DNA from: Armigeres subalbatus
Lineage: Eukaryota > Arthropoda > Insecta > Diptera > Culicidae
Assembly (NCBI RefSeq): GCF_024139115.2
Contig: NC_085139.1
Location: 70,847,203 to 70,911,202, forward strand
Direction: 5' to 3'
DNA length: 64,000 nucleotides
The notes under the pieces were generated by a model. The model saw only the letters and a program-made list of their open reading frames with translations, searched no databases and was not told the DNA's origin. A program made the translations under genes and the position numbers. Below are positions 54,871-64,000 of the stretch, one piece after another; the stretch's first letter is position 1; each line of letters begins with the position of its first letter.

Positions 54871-57690
54871 CTTAGTACACCAGTTGGCAAACACAGTGAT
54901 CTGGTTTTGGAGGGATATCTGAAGAAATATCTCCAGATCGTCCGCAAAGGATAGCCGTGGTTTATCGATTACATGGTGAACATCGTTGAAGTAAAGCAGG
55001 AAAATTAAAGGCCCCAAGTGGCTGCCCTGCGGTATACCAGACGAAGCGCGGAAACTATCTGAGCGACAATCGCCTAAAGCAACCACAAGCTGGCGTCCGG
55101 TCAGATATGATCGAAACCAATCGAGAAGATTTCCACCGACTCCAAGTCTGTCAAGCTTGTCGATTGCAATTTTATGGTTCAGCTTATCGAATGCTGCAGA
55201 AAGATTCGTGTAAATCACGTCCGTTTGAGTGCGAGCAATCATGTTATCCGTGACGTACGACGTTAGGCACAACAAGTTAGTAGTTGTTTAACGGCCAGCT
55301 GTAAAACCATGTTGGTCAGCGCAAAGATATTGTTTGCAGTGGGCATTCAGCGGGTCCATGACAACCAGTTCAAAAAGCTTCGCTATTGCACTAAGCGATG
55401 TGATACCCCGATAATTGTTCACATCACGCTTGCTCCCCTTTTTGTAGACCGGAAACATATCTGCAGTCTTCCAGCAAGATGGGAATGTGCCGCTGGATAG
55501 AGAGAGTTGGAATAACAGGAGAAGGGGTTCCAGCAGACAGGTAATATTCTTTTTGAGAATCATCGATGGAACACCGTCAGGACCAGGCTTAGATGATGTC
55601 TTAAGCTTTGACATCGCTCTCGAGATGGCTTCGACATTCACCTCGATATCACCGAGCGATTGATTAGCTAATGGGACGTTGCTGGCAGCGGTGGTCACGA
55701 CATCAACAGGTAGTTGTTCGTCTTCAAACACACTGGCGAATTTAGCTGAGAACAGGTTGCATATACCTTGTTGGGTGCTTGCAGATTCACTATTGAATGC
55801 CATGGACGATGGAAATCCAGTCTCTTTGCGCTGCTCCAAAAGGACTTTGGGTGAGATCTTAGTCGTCGTTGTATCCCTCTTTGGTAGCGTAGGAAATGAT
55901 AACGACTGATCAGCTTATACTCGTTGTTGAGTCTGACATAGTGGAATTTGAGTGGCAACGTACGGTGTTTCGTGTAACTTCTGAGTGCAGCTTTCTTGCA
56001 CCTTTTCAGCGACCGGAGAGCATTCGTCATCCACGGGATACGAGAGTCTGATCGAACGGACTTTTTTGGGACATGCCTGTCGATGATGTACACCATGATG
56101 TGAGAAAAAGTTTCTGCAGCAGAATCATTGTCTACTGGATCAAGAATATGTTCCCAATCCATATTTGATATCACTTCTGTAATACTGCGATGGTCCGCCT
56201 TATGGAAATCGTACGACACCACGGCTGGGGGGTTGAAGAAATCACGCATAACATTATCTTCGACGGCAATCACTAGAGGGCGGTGATGAGCAACATCCTC
56301 AACTAAGGGTGAAGGAACCAAACAGATACGACCACTCACGAAGCAGAGGTCCAGAAAGCGATTATTCTCGTTAACCTCGCCATTGATTTCAGATACCGTT
56401 GCGATACTGTAGTTATCCAGAAGTTTAACGGCACCTGCGTGAACGTGAAGCTTTCAAGATCCGAACGGAAGAAGCCGCTGTGAATAGGAGTCCATGTAAT
56501 GCTCGTAAGGTTGAAGTCGCCCAAAATCACAACCTCATCACAAGGCGCGGCCATATCTGAAGCACAAGATACAGATCGGCAGTGTGTGTCAATGAGATCC
56601 AAGTCGCGAGTCCGATCCGGAGGGATGTACACAGCACAGAGGAATAGTTGCATGTCACGAAGCTGAATAATAACCCATACTTGCTCAACGGTGTTCCAAG
56701 AATCGTCCTCAACCATTTTTGCTTTCAAGCTGGAGTTAACTGCAACAAGTACGCCACCTCCGGTAGTTTCCCTGCTATTCTCCGTGTTGCAATCTCAGCG
56801 AAAAACTTCGTAGCCGGCTCCAAAAACGTAGCTTGAAATAGTTCGAGAATCAAGCCAGGTTTCAGTAAACACTATGACGTCGTAGTTCTGATCCAGAACA
56901 GCTAGTCTATATTCGTCCAGAAGGCCGTTAATTCCTCCAACGTTCTGGTAGTAGATGGATATGTCGGACTGCATGTGGCGAGGTGCGGATGAGACACTGC
57001 AAATCGGAACACTATCAGGCAGAGAAGAATTCATTGACAGAGAGTACTTGCCGGCATAAGGAGTTCGGAAGACCCCATTTCCTGACCCAAGCACAGGACC
57101 GGGGCGTCTGCTGGTCGCTGGCAGGAATGGCACGACTGAGTTGGGAGGATTAGGGGCTTCCTCAGAGCTTGCGGCATGAGTGCGTCCCGGGAGCGTACTG
57201 GATGTAGAGGCAAGGTGTGCGATATCATATTTCGGTTGAGCTGACGGATAATCATGTTCTTCGGCGTATTCAAGTTGTTGGACGTCCCTCTCCCTGCTTC
57301 CGACAGCAGGACCGGAGCAACTGTGATGAGCGGAGATGGCAAGAGGCTTAATTGAGTCGTAGAAGTTGAGGGCTCCTTTGAGACTCTCTGCGGCGCGTTC
57401 CGGATTCCCAGAGGTAGGCCATATAGGGGAATCAGCACGTATATTTGTCGAGCGCAGGATACTGAAAAGTGGATCGGCATCAGACGTCGGAGAAACAAAA
57501 ACTTGTTTGTACTTGCCTGTCGTCGGATGCTGGAAGACCCCCGATCTGCAGCTAGCGTCAGGACCAGGACGACAGAGGTGAGTGCAGGCATCAGAAGGCA
57601 GAACTGAGCTAGAGGAATCGGGGGCTTCCATAATGCTTTCCACAATGCGTCTCGGTTGCGAGGATAACGAGGGATTGACAGGTACCTCAC
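54871..57690 (-). pseudogene. CR1/Jockey-group LINE 'family C': N-terminal region, endonuclease and RT
   Basis: From 57690 downward there is a Pro/Ser-rich leader with an internal duplication (RPGP...SGVFQHPTTGKY and RPGP...NGVFRTPYAGKY). The endonuclease follows (SDISIYYQNVGGIN, VIVFTETWLD, VVILGDFNLTSITW, then RPLVIAV). RT comes last: KPGPDGVPSMILKKN, CWKTADMFPVYKKG, TDVIYTNLSAAFDKLNH, ASSGIPQGSHLGPLIFLLYFND and an intact catalytic box RLSFADDLEIF. Frameshifts lie near 56795, 56340, 55700 and 55280. It ends at about 54871, and the RT tail is at 53035-52583. Confidence 0.85.
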
Positions 57691-57794
57691 CAGCCCTGTC
57701 GTCGTAAAATATGAGCTACTTAGTCGCCTATTTTTAAAGGGGGCGCTAGTACAAGGTGGTTATGAGGGCGCATATTTAAAACTACGAATTTCAG

Positions 57795-58370
57795 TGAAAC
57801 TTTGAACTGTAAGTTCGGTTCGTTGAATTGCAAATCTTCCAACCTCATTGGGAGCACACGGATCCTCGTCGAAGTGCTGGAAGACAGCAGATTCGGCATC
57901 GTCGCGTTGCAGGAGGAGTGTTAGAAGGGATCAATAATGGTGTGAACGTTTACAGGTAATCATACCTTAGTAATCATACCTAGTTGGTTCGGCGAAGAGT
58001 GCATACAGATTCGGAAGAAGAAGGGCGCAGTGTGGACAGTCGCGCTGCAGCAAAGAACCCGGAGGAAGGTAGAACGCAATAGACGGAAACGGAGACAGCA
58101 GACCCACCCCTTCCATGAGAAGCAAAGCTGCCTGGGAGAAGTAGAGTGCGAGGAGATGGAACAGTACCGTTAAAAAACGCCAGTGTCCACTGTGCAGGGA
58201 TAAGGATGAGAGCCTCCTTGCATATGAACATATGGCGATCGAAAGGTGGAAAATTTAATGGCGCTGAGAACATAAGCAGGAAGGCAAGTCAAGGCAGTGA
58301 GGCTGTAGGCAGCAGAAGAGATGACTACGTCAGTTCAGCGGACGATGGAAACTAACCAACCCGCACCTTG
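57795..58370 (+). pseudogene. RTE-like LINE 'family D' fragment, plus strand
   Basis: The sequence codes NCKSSNLIGSTRILVEVLED and FGIVALQEEC (endonuclease start, 57825-57920). After a deletion it gives a linker segment (TVALQQRTRRKVERNRRKRRQQ, 58040-58110) that matches the minus-strand family D piece at 63180-63240. Stops and shifts are frequent. Confidence 0.6.
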
Positions 58371-58411
58371 AGTGAAGTTAAATATACCGTCCACCACCGT
58401 CGTCCAATGTG

Positions 58412-58470
58412 CGCGGTGTGAACAATGAATGGTTCTCCCAACAGCTGGTACAATTTGTGGTTCATACCCT
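58412..58470 (-). mobile_element. family A LINE C-terminal scrap
   Basis: The phrases gcggtgtgaacaatgaatgg and ttctcccaacagctggtaca match the C-terminal region seen at 31665-31700 and, inverted, 60940-60990. Only about 60 bp remain. Confidence 0.5.
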
Positions 58471-58510
58471 TTTACATGTACAGACAACAGTCAACGATGT
58501 ATACACTTTG

Positions 58511-59630
58511 TAGCCTCCCGCGGGATGGTATAAGCACTTTCTTCCCCGCAAGAATATCCACAAGGCCACATGGAGATCACCTAATCAAGAAACGGAAAAC
58601 CAAATCGACAGCAAATTCTTCTCTGATATCACGAGCGTCCGCACTTACTGCAGTGCGAATATTGAATCCAACGACTGGGCGGCTACAATACGGCGCAGCA
58701 GCTGGAAGTGGCACTCCCAACGGAAGAGCAGCTAAGCGCAGCGTCTCTTGAAGATGGCTGGAAAGATATTCGATCCACCATTGGAAGCACCGCAACCGCT
58801 GCACTAGGCACGGTGTCCCCGGACCAGAGAACGACTGTTATGTTATGTTTCAGCGAATGTGAGCAGTTAGTTGAGTAGAAGAATGCAGCATGAGTGAGAT
58901 TGCTGCAACACCTCGATTTTTCGGAAGAAAAAGCGCCAGCAGGAAGATCGAGACCGTCAAGAGACGGAGCAACTGTACCGCGCTAATAACGCACGAAAGT
59001 TCTATGAAAAGTAAAACCGTTCACGTAAGGGCCTCGTGCCACAGCCCGATATGTGTAAGAACATGAACGTGAACCTTCTTACGAACGAGCGTGAGGTGAT
59101 CCAAAGGTGGCGGCAGCACTACGAAGAGCACCTGAATGGCGATGTGGCAGGCAACGGTGGCGGTATGGTAATGAGCCTGGGCACGCGCGCAGGACATACG
59201 ACTTTTGGCTCCAAATCTTCAGGAAATCCAGGATGAGATCAACCGGCTGAAAAACAACAAAGCCCCAGTAGTTGACCAGCTACCAGGGGAGCTGCTTAAA
59301 CACGGTGGTGAGGCACTGGCTACAGCGCTGCAGTGGGTAATTTCCAAGGTTTGGGAGGATGAGGCTCTGCCGCAGGAGTGGATGGAAGGTGTCGTGTCTC
59401 CCATCTACAAAAGGGCGATAAGCTGGATTGTAACAACTACCGCGCAATCACATTGCTGAACGTCTCCTACAAGATACTCTCCCAAATTTTATGCTGCCGA
59501 CTAAAACCAATTGCAAGAGTTCGTGGGGCAGTACCAGGCGGGATTTATGGGTGAACGCTCTACCACAGATCAGGTATTCGCCGTACGTCAGGTATTGCAG
59601 AAATGCCAAGAATACAACCTGCCCACTAGA
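58511..59630 (+). pseudogene. family A LINE, copy 4: late endonuclease, linker, early RT
   Basis: It starts at the GMVV...FPRKNIHKA endonuclease block and is broken. A deletion leads to the linker (VALPTEEQLSAASLEDGWKDI), and several frameshifts follow around 58830-59000. RT begins LKNNKAPVVDQLPGELLKHG and [17 protein letters not shown], then [21 protein letters not shown]. It stops matching at about 59630, where about 650 bp of unrelated AT-rich DNA intervenes. Confidence 0.8.
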
Positions 59631-60284
59631 TCTGTTTCAAAAAGTTTCCTAAAATCGACCGGTCTACTGGTATTCACAATTCTTATGCTAAGACAGACTT
59701 CTGGTGAAAATTTCAGTTCAATTGGTTGGAATTTAGATGCGCTTCAAATCGATTTAGTGTTTTTGGCATAATTATGCCCCTAAAAAAATATAACTCTGAG
59801 TGCAAGAGTAAACTCAAAATTTTTGGTCGGGCCGCTGAATAAAATCATAAAGCTATTTTCAATTCGTTATACTCGTTATACACATTTTTCTGTTAACGCT
59901 TACTATATAATGTCGACAAATGCGTACTTATTTTTCTTTTATAATAGGGGGAATGACGGGGGTTTTTTATGACTGATTAAATTTGGCTTAAACATTCTTT
60001 GCATATCAAAAAATAATGTGGCCAAATTTCATAAAATTTGGTCGACAAAAACCCCCTGACAATAATAGAACAAAACCTGCCAAAGCCGTTTTTTTCCTAC
60101 GTCTTCAGTGGCTTGTTAGAAATATCTAACAGAAAACGAAAAGTACCTTTAACTATTCTGTCCTATTTTTTTTTACAAAAGTTATCCGACTCAATGTTTA
60201 AATAGAGTGTAAATGTAATCAGATATGTATCAGATCAGTATAACTTTGTCAAAAAGGCAAACCGTGGCGATTCGTAGGGCCCTT
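59631..60284. other. AT-rich segment replacing the middle of family A RT
   Basis: It is not LINE sequence, and no matched ends or target duplication could be found. The RT palm segment (FIDFKAAYDT region) is missing, so this may be a deletion with filler or an insertion into an already deleted copy. Confidence 0.4.
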
Positions 60285-61165
60285 GTGAAGTCTTTTTTGA
60301 ACGTCTTTCGTCCCTTCGAAACGCGCAGAGGGTTACGGCAAGGTTATGGTCTCTCGTGTCTGCTATTCAACATCGCTTTGGAGGGAGTAATACGAATGGC
60401 AGGGATTGACACGAGTGGTACGATTTTCACGAAGTCCGTCCAGTTATTTGGTTTCGCCGACGACATAGATATCATGGCACGTAACTCTGAGAGGATGGAG
60501 GAAGCCTACATCAGACTGAAAAGCGAAGCTAAAAGAATTGGACTAGTCATCAACACGTCGAAGACGAAGTACATCACCCATCACGAGTTTCTATCGGTCT
60601 ATCGGTGATGAAATCGAGGTGGTTGAAGATTTCGTGTACTTAGGCTCACTAGTGGTCCCCGTTAACGATACAAGCAGAGAAATTCGGAGACGCATCATGG
60701 CAGGAAATCGTACGTACTTTGGACTCCGCAAAACGCTAAGATCGAATAAAGTTCGCCGCCGTATAAAACTGACTATCTACAAAACGCTTATTAGACCGGT
60801 AGTTCTCTACGAACACAAGACCAGGACAATGCTCGAAGAGGAGCAACGCGCACTGGGAGTTTTCGAAAGGAAAGAGCTGCGTACCATCTATGGCGGGGTT
60901 CAGATGGTGGACGGTACGTGGAGGAGGCGAATGAATCACGAATTGCACCAGCTGTTGATAGAACCATCCATCATTCACACCGTGAAAATCGGAAGACTGT
61001 GGTGATCCGACGGGAACAAGAAGGCGAGGTGCACAGCGGGCAAGGTGGATAGATCAGGTGGGAAAGATTTGCCGACCCTCCGCAGACTGCGTGGTTGCGC
61101 GACGTACAGCCATGGACCGAGCTGAATGGAGAATACTTTTGTGTACTACACAGGCCACTCCGGCA
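60285..61165 (+). pseudogene. family A LINE, copy 4: late RT and C-terminus
   Basis: It resumes with FETRRGLRQGYGLSCLLFNIALEG and QLFGFADDIDIMARN, where the catalytic FADD is intact. A frame shift near 60600 moves to 60619-61005 (VEDFVYLGSLVVPVNDTSREIRRRI, YGGVQMVDGTWRRRMNHEL). After a stop near 61003 the C-terminal GAQRAR.VDRSGG-type region is degraded to about 61165. It is non-functional. Confidence 0.85.
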
Positions 61166-61260
61166 GGGGAAGAAGGCGGAACAGTAAAACCCTACCCCGA
61201 TATGTGTGACATCTGGATTTGGTTCTAAATGTAAACAACAGTGTTAATTAACTACTACCA

Positions 61261-61456
61261 AAAGATATGTGAGTTACAAGATAAAGATTGTCGCTTCAAT
61301 TCCATTTGTTCTGCTGTCCCAAACATGTGTGGTACCAATCTGTCAAATCGTATGTATTTTTCCTTCATTGACATTTAGCACCCTATCTTCGCCAGCAAAA
61401 GATGTTCCGAACAGCGACGACAGCGACAATCTTTATCTTGTAACTAGAATATCTTT
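61261..61456. mobile_element. MITE, about 196 bp, copy 2 of 2
   Basis: The left end aaagatatgtgagttacaag, then ataaagattgtcgct, is inverted at 61430-61456. It is the same family as 30899-31088, in the opposite orientation. Confidence 0.8.
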
Positions 61457-61604
61457 TCTACCACCTTTTTTAGGCATAATTTTTTTTCGATATCTTATTA
61501 AAACCAAACACTCAATCATGCAACTATATAACGATGTGGTATGCTTGAGATACCTGCTTGATTATAGCGACTAGGGAAAGAATTTATTTTCAGTATATTC
61601 ATTT

Positions 61605-61787
61605 ATTTGGTCTACATCTAAACAGATAACACTGTATCAACAATTTGACGCCACAATACACGGCTCGAGGCCGCAACTCTCCATCCTCGAATACGCCCCA
61701 CGCTCGCCAAGTCGTTTTGCACCTGGTCTGCCCATCTCGTGCGCTGCGCTCCACGCCGTCTCTTACATGCCGGATCGGAAGCGAACA
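61605..61787 (-). pseudogene. RTE-like LINE 'family D': C-terminus and 3' end
   Basis: The minus strand codes RRRGAQRTRWADQVQNDLASV and IRGWRVAASSRVLWRQ, then stops and ends with an (aata)-type tail near 61605. The RT half is at 62240-63243, and a MITE (61788-62239) separates them. Confidence 0.7.
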
Positions 61788-62239
61788 TTAGTAGTTAAAA
61801 TAACAAAAATTGTAACAAAATCTCTTCTAGTTTTAACAAAAACATTACTAAATATGTTATTTATTGAACAAAAATATAACTCGTGTTACATAAAAAGTGG
61901 TGCAAATAGCTTGTACTATAACAAATTATGTTCTTGAAAAGATTATGATTATCCATAATGTAGGCAATTAACTTTGTCCAGTTGGCTCAACTTTGAATGT
62001 AGGCTCGAGTTATAGTGTAGGTGGTACCTTCGTTTTTTCCAATTCCTATCTACCAAAAATGTAGGCAATTTTTTTTCGGTAGAAATAAACATAACACATT
62101 ATGTTATAATCATGTTATGACGATCATGAAACTTTCTTTCCTCCATCTTTGGCAGAGAATTTATAACAAAATTATTGCAAGTTTTGTTATTTATAACGCA
62201 TATTGATATAATTGTGATAAAATTTTGTTATGACTAACT
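61788..62239. mobile_element. TAACAAAA-rich TIR element, about 450 bp
   Basis: The left end gtagttaaaataacaaaa and the right end (reversed) agttagtcataacaaaa are inverted. The motifs taacaaaa or gttat recur through it (61800-61870, 62100-62130, 62160-62240). It lies between two parts of the family D LINE. Confidence 0.55.
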
Positions 62240-63243
62240 GGTCGGGCAGGCAGTAAAGTCCATCACCTTGTCTTAGTCCCCGGCGTGATTTGAACGAACT
62301 GGAGTGTTCGCCCGAAATCTTCACACAGTTTTGCACACCATCCACCGTTGCTTTGGTCTGGTAAGCTTCCCAGGGAAGCTGTGCTCGTCCATAATTTTCC
62401 ATAGCTTTACGCGGTCTATACTGTCATATGCCGCCTTTAAATCAACGAACAGATGGTGCGTTGGGACCTGGTATTCACGACATTTTTATAGGATTTGCCG
62501 TACAGTAAAGATCTGGTCCGTTGTCGAGCAGCCGTCAACTAAGCCGGCTTGATAACTTCCCACGAACTCATTCACTAATGGTGACAGACGACGGAAAAAG
62601 ATCTGGGATAACACTTTGTAGGCGGCATTAAGGATGGTGATCGGTCGAAAGCTCTCACACTCCAGCTTGCCGCCTTTCTTGTAGATGAGGCATATAACCC
62701 CTTCCTTCCACTCCTCCGGTAGCTGTTCAGTTTCCCAGATTCTGACTATCAATTTGTGCAGGCGAGTGGCTAGCTTTTCCGGGCCGATCTTGATGAGCTC
62801 AGCTCCGATACTATCCTTACCAGCTGCTTTATTGGTCTTTAGCTGTTGGATGGCATCCTTAACTTCCCTCAAGGGGGCTGGTTGGCTTCCATCGTCCGCT
62901 GAACTGACGTAGTCATCTCCTCCGCTGCCTTGACTTTCACTTCACTCAAATGTTTCTCGTAGTGCTGCTTCAACCTTTCGATCACCACACGTTCGTCCGT
63001 CAAGATGCTCCCATCCTTACCCCTTCACATTTCGGCTCGCGGCACGAAGCCTTTGCGGGATGCGTTGAGTTCTATCAGAACTTGCGTGTTTCTTGAGAAC
63101 GGCACAGCTATTCCATCTCCTCGCACTCCGCCTCTAACAGGCGGCGTTTCTTCTCCTGAAAAAGACGGGTCTGCTGTCTCCGATTCCGTCTATAACGTTC
63201 CACTTTCTGCCGGGTACCTTGCTGCAGCGCGACTAGCTAAATC
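62240..63243 (-). pseudogene. RTE-like LINE 'family D': linker and RT
   Basis: From 63243 down it has a linker (VERYRRNRRQQTRLFQEKKRRL-like) with stops. The minus frame 62872-62486 follows, with VKDAIQQLKTNKAAGKDSIGAELIK, EQLPEEWKEGVICLIYKKG, SFRPITILNAAYKVLSQI and GSYQAGLVDGCSTTDQIF. A shifted frame then gives SSSFKSRRGLRQGDGLYCLP. The catalytic palm is missing beyond that point. It is related to but distinct from family A. Confidence 0.8.
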
Positions 63244-63386
63244 CTAGTTGTTCTATAAATAAATAAATAAAAAAATAAATAAACAAGCCGTTCCCGTTAC
63301 CCACTTTACCCCACCTGTTCACTTTACCATCGTTACCCCTTCTCTCTGTGCAATATGTACAATGTTGCAGGAAGTTTTTAATGCTA
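63244..63386. other. (AAAT)n run and unassigned sequence
   Basis: A taaataaataaa run at 63254-63285 looks like a LINE tail. The following cccactttaccccacctgtt phrases are unassigned. Confidence 0.4.
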
Positions 63387-63927
63387 GGGTAAAACGACCT
63401 ATTATGGAGGGGTTAAGCACCGTTTCAAAATGAAATTAATTACAAAAATTCTTCAGAAATTACCTGTTGGTCGAATTCCATATTGTAGTAGTTGAATAGG
63501 ATGCTCGTTAACTATAGTTTCGTAAATATTACGTGAATTGTGCTGAACTTATGTTGTTTTGTTTTTATCACAATAAAAACAAACTACCGCAATAATAGGA
63601 CGCAGTTGCCTATCGTTGCGATATTTTTTGAAGGTCAGTCCTATTGTTGCGGTATTGCATGTAATTCTTATGGAGAGCGTTACCGCAACAATAGGACCTT
63701 AGCACTACCGCAATAATAGGCTCAAGGGATTCAAATTTTTAACGAAAAATGTTGATTTTTCATCATTTTGAACGAAATTTTGTCAAACAAATGCTGTTCT
63801 AGTCGTTAATTCGAAGAGTATTAGCGTACCCACAATTGTTTTCAATGGTATTATATCCAGAATGGACTACTTTAACACTACCGTAACATTAGGGCATACC
63901 ACAACGATAGGACGTTTTACCCTACCC
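63387..63927. mobile_element. TIR element, 541 bp, with six ACCGCAATAATAGGA-like repeats
   Basis: The ends GGGTAAAACGACCTAT and (reversed) GGGTAGGGTAAAACGTCCTAT are inverted. AATGCTA is duplicated on both sides (63380-63386, 63928-63934). The motif taccgcaataatagga or its complement recurs near 63587, 63640, 63682, 63705, 63882 and 63898. No transposase frame is seen. Confidence 0.75.
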
Positions 63928-64000
63928 AATGCTATTTTAATTTCAACAGCACTTCTCAGAGCTTTTTGTACCTATTGATCCCGTTACATGTGCCTCCGTT

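Noticed and set aside
1..64000. Integrated RNA-virus sequences, which mosquito genomes often carry.
   Set aside because: No frame showed recognisable viral capsid, glycoprotein or RNA-dependent RNA polymerase motifs; all RT or integrase hits fit retrotransposons.

Overview
The window looks like repeat-rich insect nuclear DNA, most likely from an Aedes-type culicine mosquito. This is inferred from tRNA-derived SINEs of the Feilai type (tRNA-like head, (GAA)n tail), many RTE-, I- and CR1/Jockey-group LINEs, and Bel-Pao and Ty3/gypsy fragments. Several superfamilies of small TIR elements are also present, nested three or four deep. Almost every long open frame belongs to a decayed transposable element. 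No operon-like or bacterial organisation, no CRISPR array and no rRNA is visible.

One host gene is supported, on the minus strand. A signal-peptide exon at 43437-43321 and a leucine-rich-repeat exon at 23520-23035 have consensus splice sites and matching phase 0. Joined, they complete the cysteine cap that precedes an LRR domain. The intron between them is 19.8 kb and nearly all transposon. The next intron runs off the left edge of the window (at least 23 kb).

Layout, left to right. 0.25-2.4 kb: diverged tandem repeats, a multi-frame-open Pro/Val/Glu microsatellite array and a gypsy protease remnant. 2.4-8.3 kb: an RTE-like LINE ('family A') split by a 3.48 kb hAT-like element that itself holds a SINE and a TTA-flanked MITE. 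8.5-10.5 kb: a MITE, a probable LTR with primer-binding site and another family A fragment. 12.6-13.2 kb: hairpin-bearing repeats. 13.5-21.6 kb: an I-group LINE ('family B') split by a 5.75 kb I-group LINE, which carries a hAT MITE and a TTAA (piggyBac-type) MITE. 22-23.5 kb: a 155-bp repeat and the LRR exon. 25.8-31.4 kb: Bel-Pao pol split by a hAT-like element, in turn hit by a TTAA element, a LINE end and a MITE. 33.0-36.5 kb: a hairpin satellite and a giant foldback structure. 37.5-41.8 kb: a family A LINE split by a tRNA-bearing palindrome and another hAT-like element. 43.3 kb: the LRR first coding exon. 44.9-45.9 kb: a hAT transposase relic. 49.6-51.8 kb: gypsy pol with two SINEs. 52.1-57.7 kb: a CR1/Jockey-group LINE ('family C'). 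57.8-63.2 kb: pieces of families A and D. 63.4-63.9 kb: a TIR element with internal direct repeats.

The most unusual content is at 33-38.5 kb. There is a 61-bp satellite whose every unit is a hairpin, and a 2.4 kb inverted repeat whose arms are short GGCCGAA-type direct repeats. The repeat encloses about a dozen palindromes centred on GACGTC. Beyond it lies an inverted-repeat element with a structurally credible tRNA gene in each arm. Several insertions were dated relative to each other by finding target-site duplications whose collapse restores the host element's reading frame. Family letters A-D are local labels.
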